This document shows positions 59,633-64,000 of a DNA stretch of 64,000 bases, in pieces (positions within the stretch are counted from its first letter, which is position 1; each line of letters starts with the position of its first letter). The notes beneath the pieces are model-generated. The model saw only the letters and a list, made by a program, of their open reading frames with translations, did not search any database and was not told the DNA's origin. The position numbers and the translations under genes are program-made. The stretch comes from Stenocarpella maydis (taxonomy: Eukaryota; Ascomycota; Sordariomycetes; Diaporthales; Diaporthaceae), in assembly GCA_002270565.1 (NCBI GenBank), contig NQMI01000041.1:248001-312000 (forward strand). Direction: 5' to 3'.

Positions 59633-62182
59633 CTAGAAGTTCATCGCATCCCACGGGATAAACATGGCCGACAGCCAAGGGTCTTCTCCGAAGCTGGGCA
59701 CGAATTCCCCGGCCAGGGCCTCCTGGCTCATGGGCAGACCCGCGCCCATAACCCCGTCGCCGCCGGCCGTCAGGGCCAGCCGGCCGTCAAGAGCATGCGC
59801 CCCCCCAGCCGCGGGGGCAGGCTCGCCGGCGGCGCCGCCGCTGCTAGCCCACTCGGCCTGCACGCCGGCCTTCATCATGCCCATTATCTTGGCCGACCTG
59901 GCCCAGATGCTCTCCTCGCGGTCGTCGTCCTCCCGGATGCCGACCGCGACCCTGGTACTCTCCATGCGCGCTGAGATGCGGTCGAACAAGGCCGAGATGT
60001 CGAGCCTGCGCCGCACCTCGTCCGCCTCCCAGGCCGGGAAGTCGTCCACCAGGTGGAGCTTGATGCAGGCCATCAGGCACGTCACCATCTGCACGAAGAG
60101 ATGGAACGTCCCGCCCAGTGCCGTGTGCGGCGGGGTGCGGTCGAAGCTGTCGAACCAGTTGTGGACTGCCTTGAGGCACTTCTGCATCCGCTCCAGGCGG
60201 AACATGACGTCCGAGTGCGCCGTGGAGGACGCCATGTGTTGTATGGCGAGCTCGTTGATCATGACCTCCGTGGCGTACAGGTGGAGCAGCATGGTGTCTG
60301 AGGAAGCGCGGTTAGAATGTAGTCAAGTAGAAACAGGGGCGACAATAGGGGGGGAATGACGTCTGATTCCGCCCCCCCATAGTCGCTGTGATCATTCCCC
60401 CGAGAGGCCTACCATAATGAGGAGTGACCTTTATTTCCGGCAGCGTCCTCCAAATATCTTGCATTTGCCCGTCCAGGGCCCTTATAAAGTATGAGGATGT
60501 CTGACACTCTCCATTCAGGGACTGATGCGTCAAGAGATCATTGATTTGATCGGAGATAAGAGCACATCGGACTTGTACGGAAAGGATCTTGTCCCCTTCA
60601 CACTCAGGCTGCTCCATGAAAAGCCGCAGGGTCTCCTCCATGTGTGGTATCCAGCGGAGGCTATTGTCCCTGCGTATCATTTGAGATGCACTACAGCCCA
60701 TGTTAACATGTATCATCAAAACCCCATCGCGGCATCTACAGAGTGCTGGTCGTCGGAACAGGTGAGCAAGATAGACGTTGGTGAGGATACTCACGTGTTG
60801 CACCAGACATACAGAGCAAGTAACGTTCTCCTGGCCTCCATCGTAGGCTCCTTACTCTCAGGCTGCTGCTGTTGTTTCATACCATGAAAGGCAAACTTTT
60901 TCATGTACGTGAAGGCTGTTTCAGTCTTCACAGCTGTAAGGCCAAGGTCGTGAGCCGTGGCAACTCCGAGACCCGTCCAGATGGCTATGAATGGGTACTC
61001 CCTCCTGTGGGAGTGTGGCCTGGACGTGTAGATAATCAGCGTCGGATCCAACTGACAACGAGATGGAGTCTGAGAAGACTAAAAAGGCGACAGAAGAAAC
61101 ATGCTCGGGAAGCCATCGCTTCGAAATGGAGCGTCTACTCTGTTCCAAGGTCCTCAGGAGCACGTGGTCGGGGTTAAGTAGTGGTATATAGAGTCACAGC
61201 AAAGGGCGGGAGACGTCGAGTGCGACCCAACACCAACAAGACATGCCACAATGGATGGGAGCCATGGGTCGACTTACCAGCATAGAAAGACCAACAGGCC
61301 TTGCAACAAGTCGAGGCTCCTCTCGCACTGCCGCACGATCTTCTCCGAGACAATGTGGCGGAGCTTGTCACCGATCACATGTGACTCTTTCGTGGAGCGG
61401 GTTGTGCAGGCCATGATGGCAATCCACACGGTGGGGCGAGTCTCGTGGAGTTCCTTCGCAGTCACACTCGGAGGGATGTACACCACCGGGCCGAACTGTG
61501 GGAAGTCGCGCCGGAAGATGTCGAGGCGCTCCTGGGCCTCTTTCTCGGGGACGTAGTGGTCAAGTTCCGAGGCTGCAGTTGCAGTGCCCCTGGAGGGGTC
61601 CGTCGTGCCGCCCCACGTGCCAGTGAGGCAGGGAGCGTTGGCTGAGGTATTGCCGGTGTTGGGGCTGGAGTCTGATGAGAGTGATGGCAGGGCGGTGGCA
61701 TCGGAGGCTGAACGCCCCATCGACCCAGGGGTCGGGACTCGCGGCGACTCATTTTGCCCCTTCACGGCTGCCTGGGACCGTATGAGGGAGACCAGGTCGT
61801 CGAGTTTCTCCTCAAGGTGGGCTGTCCGGGACCCGGCTGCCTTCTTCTGGCTTCGTTTGCGGTTTGGTACTGATGGCTGACAGTCCTTCTGCAAACGAAA
61901 ACACCTGGGATGGAATGAGTAACCGGGTCAATGCGCAGAGGGGGCTGGACGGAAAATGCATCGACTGAGCTGGGCGGTTTGGTTGTGCCGGGAGGGCCTG
62001 TCTGGGTATAGACTTGCGATTCCGAGACGGGGCCACCGGATCAAAACTCACCTCTCGCACGCACCGGCATGATCGCCGTACAGGCATTTGCATTTGGCTT
62101 TGACACAATTCGTGCAGGCATGCCCGTACGGCGCCGGTGTGCCGCCGCCGGCCTTGGCCACACGGGCTGGTGACGGTTGCAT
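59633..62182 (-). CDS. Zn2Cys6 fungal-specific transcription factor
   Basis: Proposed exons (minus): 62052-62182, 61278-61904, 60795-61004, 60413-60690 and 59633-60297; phases agree throughout and total 636 residues. The zinc cluster is HACTNCVKAKCKCL...ACERCFRLQKDC with Cys at 23, 26, 33, 42, 45 and 52, plus an extra Cys31. Intron 1 (147 nt) splits it inside Arg44, between the fourth and fifth ligands. Next come a basic linker (PNRKRSQKK) and a coiled-coil dimer segment (HLEEKLDDLVSLIR). The middle homology region includes FIAIWTGLGVATAHDLGLT and NSLRWIPHMEETL. The C-terminus is Ala/Gly-rich with an acidic end (FGEDPWLSAMFIPWDAMNF), possibly activating. Intron 2 (273 nt) is the least certain joint. 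A nuclear DNA-binding regulator; target unknown, with no biosynthetic genes adjacent. Confidence 0.85.
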
Positions 62183-64000
62183 CTGCTGGTTGGCGGAATC
62201 GGAGGTGACTGAGTTGGACGCCGGTGGGTTTCTATACTGTGTAGTCCAACTATCGGGCGCTCAGTCGGGATTGGGATTGTGCTGTGACAGGAAGCACGAC
62301 TAAGGTTGCGAAATCCACTCAAGGTCGTACTCGGAACGAGAAGGTCGGGACGCGATCGCCAGGCACAGAGGCGGATTTGGCCAGAGATATAGCATCCGAA
62401 GACCGTCGGAGTTGACCGGCTTTTGGCGCCCTGTGGCTGTATTAACAGGCTGAGTCGGTGATGTAATCCGCCTCCTTGGTTGTCGATCCGCATCTCTCGT
62501 CCAGTCGTCTCTCACGGCATCCGAGCGCAAGTAAGCTGACACGGAACTGGGCCACGCCTTTCCCCGAATATACGAGAACGGTCCCCGAATCAGCAGAGTA
62601 ATGTCTTCTGTTTCTGCACTCGCAAAAACGCGCTCTTTGGCATGTGCACTTCGGTCGGGCGGGGCCCTCTTCGTGGCTGTTGCGCCCACGGTAGCAACGG
62701 CAGCTGACGACCCAATACAGGAGACGATGAAATTCAGCAAACATAACATCGCTGTAGGCTCAGGCTTGAACCTCTGCTACTCATAGAACACGTCTTCTCG
62801 GACTGATCTTAATTTCCCTCTTCATGCTGGGTAAGCAATCAAGCCACAGGGGCTCCGCGCTTGTGAACATTTGAGCATCAAATTTGTGGCGTCATGTTAA
62901 TTATAACAAGATCAGACTGAACCAATGCCCGTAGTGGCGTTCGAACGCTCGCCTGAAGTTAACAAAAAGGATTTTCTACCAAACACACTATTGCTAACCA
63001 ACCTTTGCCGCGTAACCTCGGAGTTCCCCCTTTGAGTTCAATGCTGAATGAGCATGCTGCCTAATAAGATAGAGCATTAATATAGAGATAACTATATATA
63101 ATAGCTACAACTATATATACTAGTAGGTTAAGGGCCAAGCCACCTCACCCTCCAGTAGACAGGTTCTAGATTCCTTGAGATACCTAGAGTGACTGCATCT
63201 CGGTGACTGAGGTGTGAGGTGAAAAGGTCGTCGGATGGCCTAGGAGGCTCCGCGGCTGGTTCTGGAAGTGAATATGATCCTCCATACTGGAAGCCCGATG
63301 ATTATCACGGGACGGCTCTATAGATGGCTGAGAATAACCAATGCGAGATTGGTCATTATGGTCTTTTGGCCGGACGGTTTATTGCTGCCAGCGGTGCAAT
63401 AGACTTGGCAATAATGACCCTAGCACGAGACAAAGTCCCTCTACTTCAGAGTGAGACGTCTTTGGCTCTAACAAGGACTTCTCCAGACCTGGGTTCGGGA
63501 TGCTCGAACGGGACGTATCCTGGGACTGCAGTCGATACGCCCTCCTGTCCGTGAGACCAACTATGTCGGAGCGTTGTTACCCATCCTAAAACTTGAATAA
63601 GCCGAAGAGGTCAGGTTTCTCTTTTATTTGCAGCACTGCCTAACAGGTCAGGAGCAATCTCGAAGGCGCCGGCTTAAGTGATGTCTCCATGAGTTATGCC
63701 TCAGGCTATGTAGAATGTGTGTTGCCCCGTGCTCTCGTCGTAATTCCATGCAGGCAAGTCTTTCTCGTTGCCCAGTGGTTTGCGTAGGTCTCGTCCAATG
63801 GGCCCCGGCCAATGTTCCATATAGCCAATACGCTCAAAGCGACCCATGCTCGTATCCACCGATTTCAAAAAGACCCCTTGTGCACCGTAATAGCCGGGTG
63901 AGCCACTCGACAGGGATCGCTCGTTGGATGGAGCACACCAAATGATTGTATAATAATATAATTCAGTGCATGTTTCTGCGTCCTCATCGGCAACACGATC
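62183..64000. other. Upstream region of the Zn2Cys6 gene and window end
   Basis: No gene is supported. An AT-rich patch lies around 63,060-63,130. The remaining frames are short and unassignable. Confidence 0.45.

Noticed and set aside
62935..62975. GCGTTCGAACGC, tRNA T-arm-like
   Set aside because: Only a short palindrome; no cloverleaf can be drawn from the flanks.

Overview
The window looks like nuclear DNA of a filamentous ascomycete (Pezizomycotina). A Sordariomycete is the most likely class, by inference. Genes carry short phase-consistent introns (about 45-275 nt) with GTRNGT donors and CTAAC/CTGAC-like branch sites. Coding regions are GC-rich and the spacers are AT-rich and repeat-bearing. 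Fungus-restricted families are present: a HET domain protein, a NACHT STAND protein, a Zn2Cys6 regulator, a fungal rhodopsin-domain membrane protein, and GH6 with CBM1. There are no operons. All gene models were assembled by hand from reading frames and splice signals.

Layout. 1-7.8 kb: 3' part of a Cdt2-like WD40 protein (+), a tail-anchored heme oxygenase (-), and a cyclase-family hydrolase (+). 9.3-11.9 kb: secreted type-B carboxylesterase (+). 15-16.4 kb: seven-helix rhodopsin-domain membrane protein (+). 16.9-19.3 kb: repeat relics and a decayed element bounded by 18-bp inverted repeats. 19.7-23.2 kb: NACHT STAND (NLR-like) gene with an apparent one-base frameshift. 27-28.2 kb: aquaporin (+). 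28.8-31.7 kb: a broken NACHT gene and an unrecognised frameshifted gene. 32-43.3 kb is a compact housekeeping block: PPPDE/thioredoxin/PUL protein (-), GDA1 guanosine diphosphatase (+), a degenerate AAA+ Mg-chelatase-like protein (-), Ypt7 Rab GTPase (+) and an SLC35F-type transporter (+). 43.4-49.5 kb: repeat relics and gene fragments. 49.6-52.9 kb: GH6 cellobiohydrolase with CBM1 (+) convergent with a phospholipase D-like protein (-). 55.6-57.6 kb: HET domain gene (-). 59.6-62.2 kb: Zn2Cys6 transcription factor (-). The remainder is non-coding as far as can be seen.

Genome behaviour. Housekeeping islands alternate with accessory stretches. The accessory stretches hold a dispersed degenerate ~23-bp tandem repeat seen at five sites, with transition-type differences between copies that suggest repeat-induced point mutation. 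They also hold decayed elements and self/non-self recognition-type genes (one NACHT gene, one NACHT pseudogene, one HET gene). GDA1 (Golgi), Ypt7 (vacuole) and the SLC35-type carrier are all membrane-traffic functions but are not visibly co-regulated. The GH6 enzyme, the carboxylesterase and possibly the cyclase point to plant-matter degradation or detoxification.
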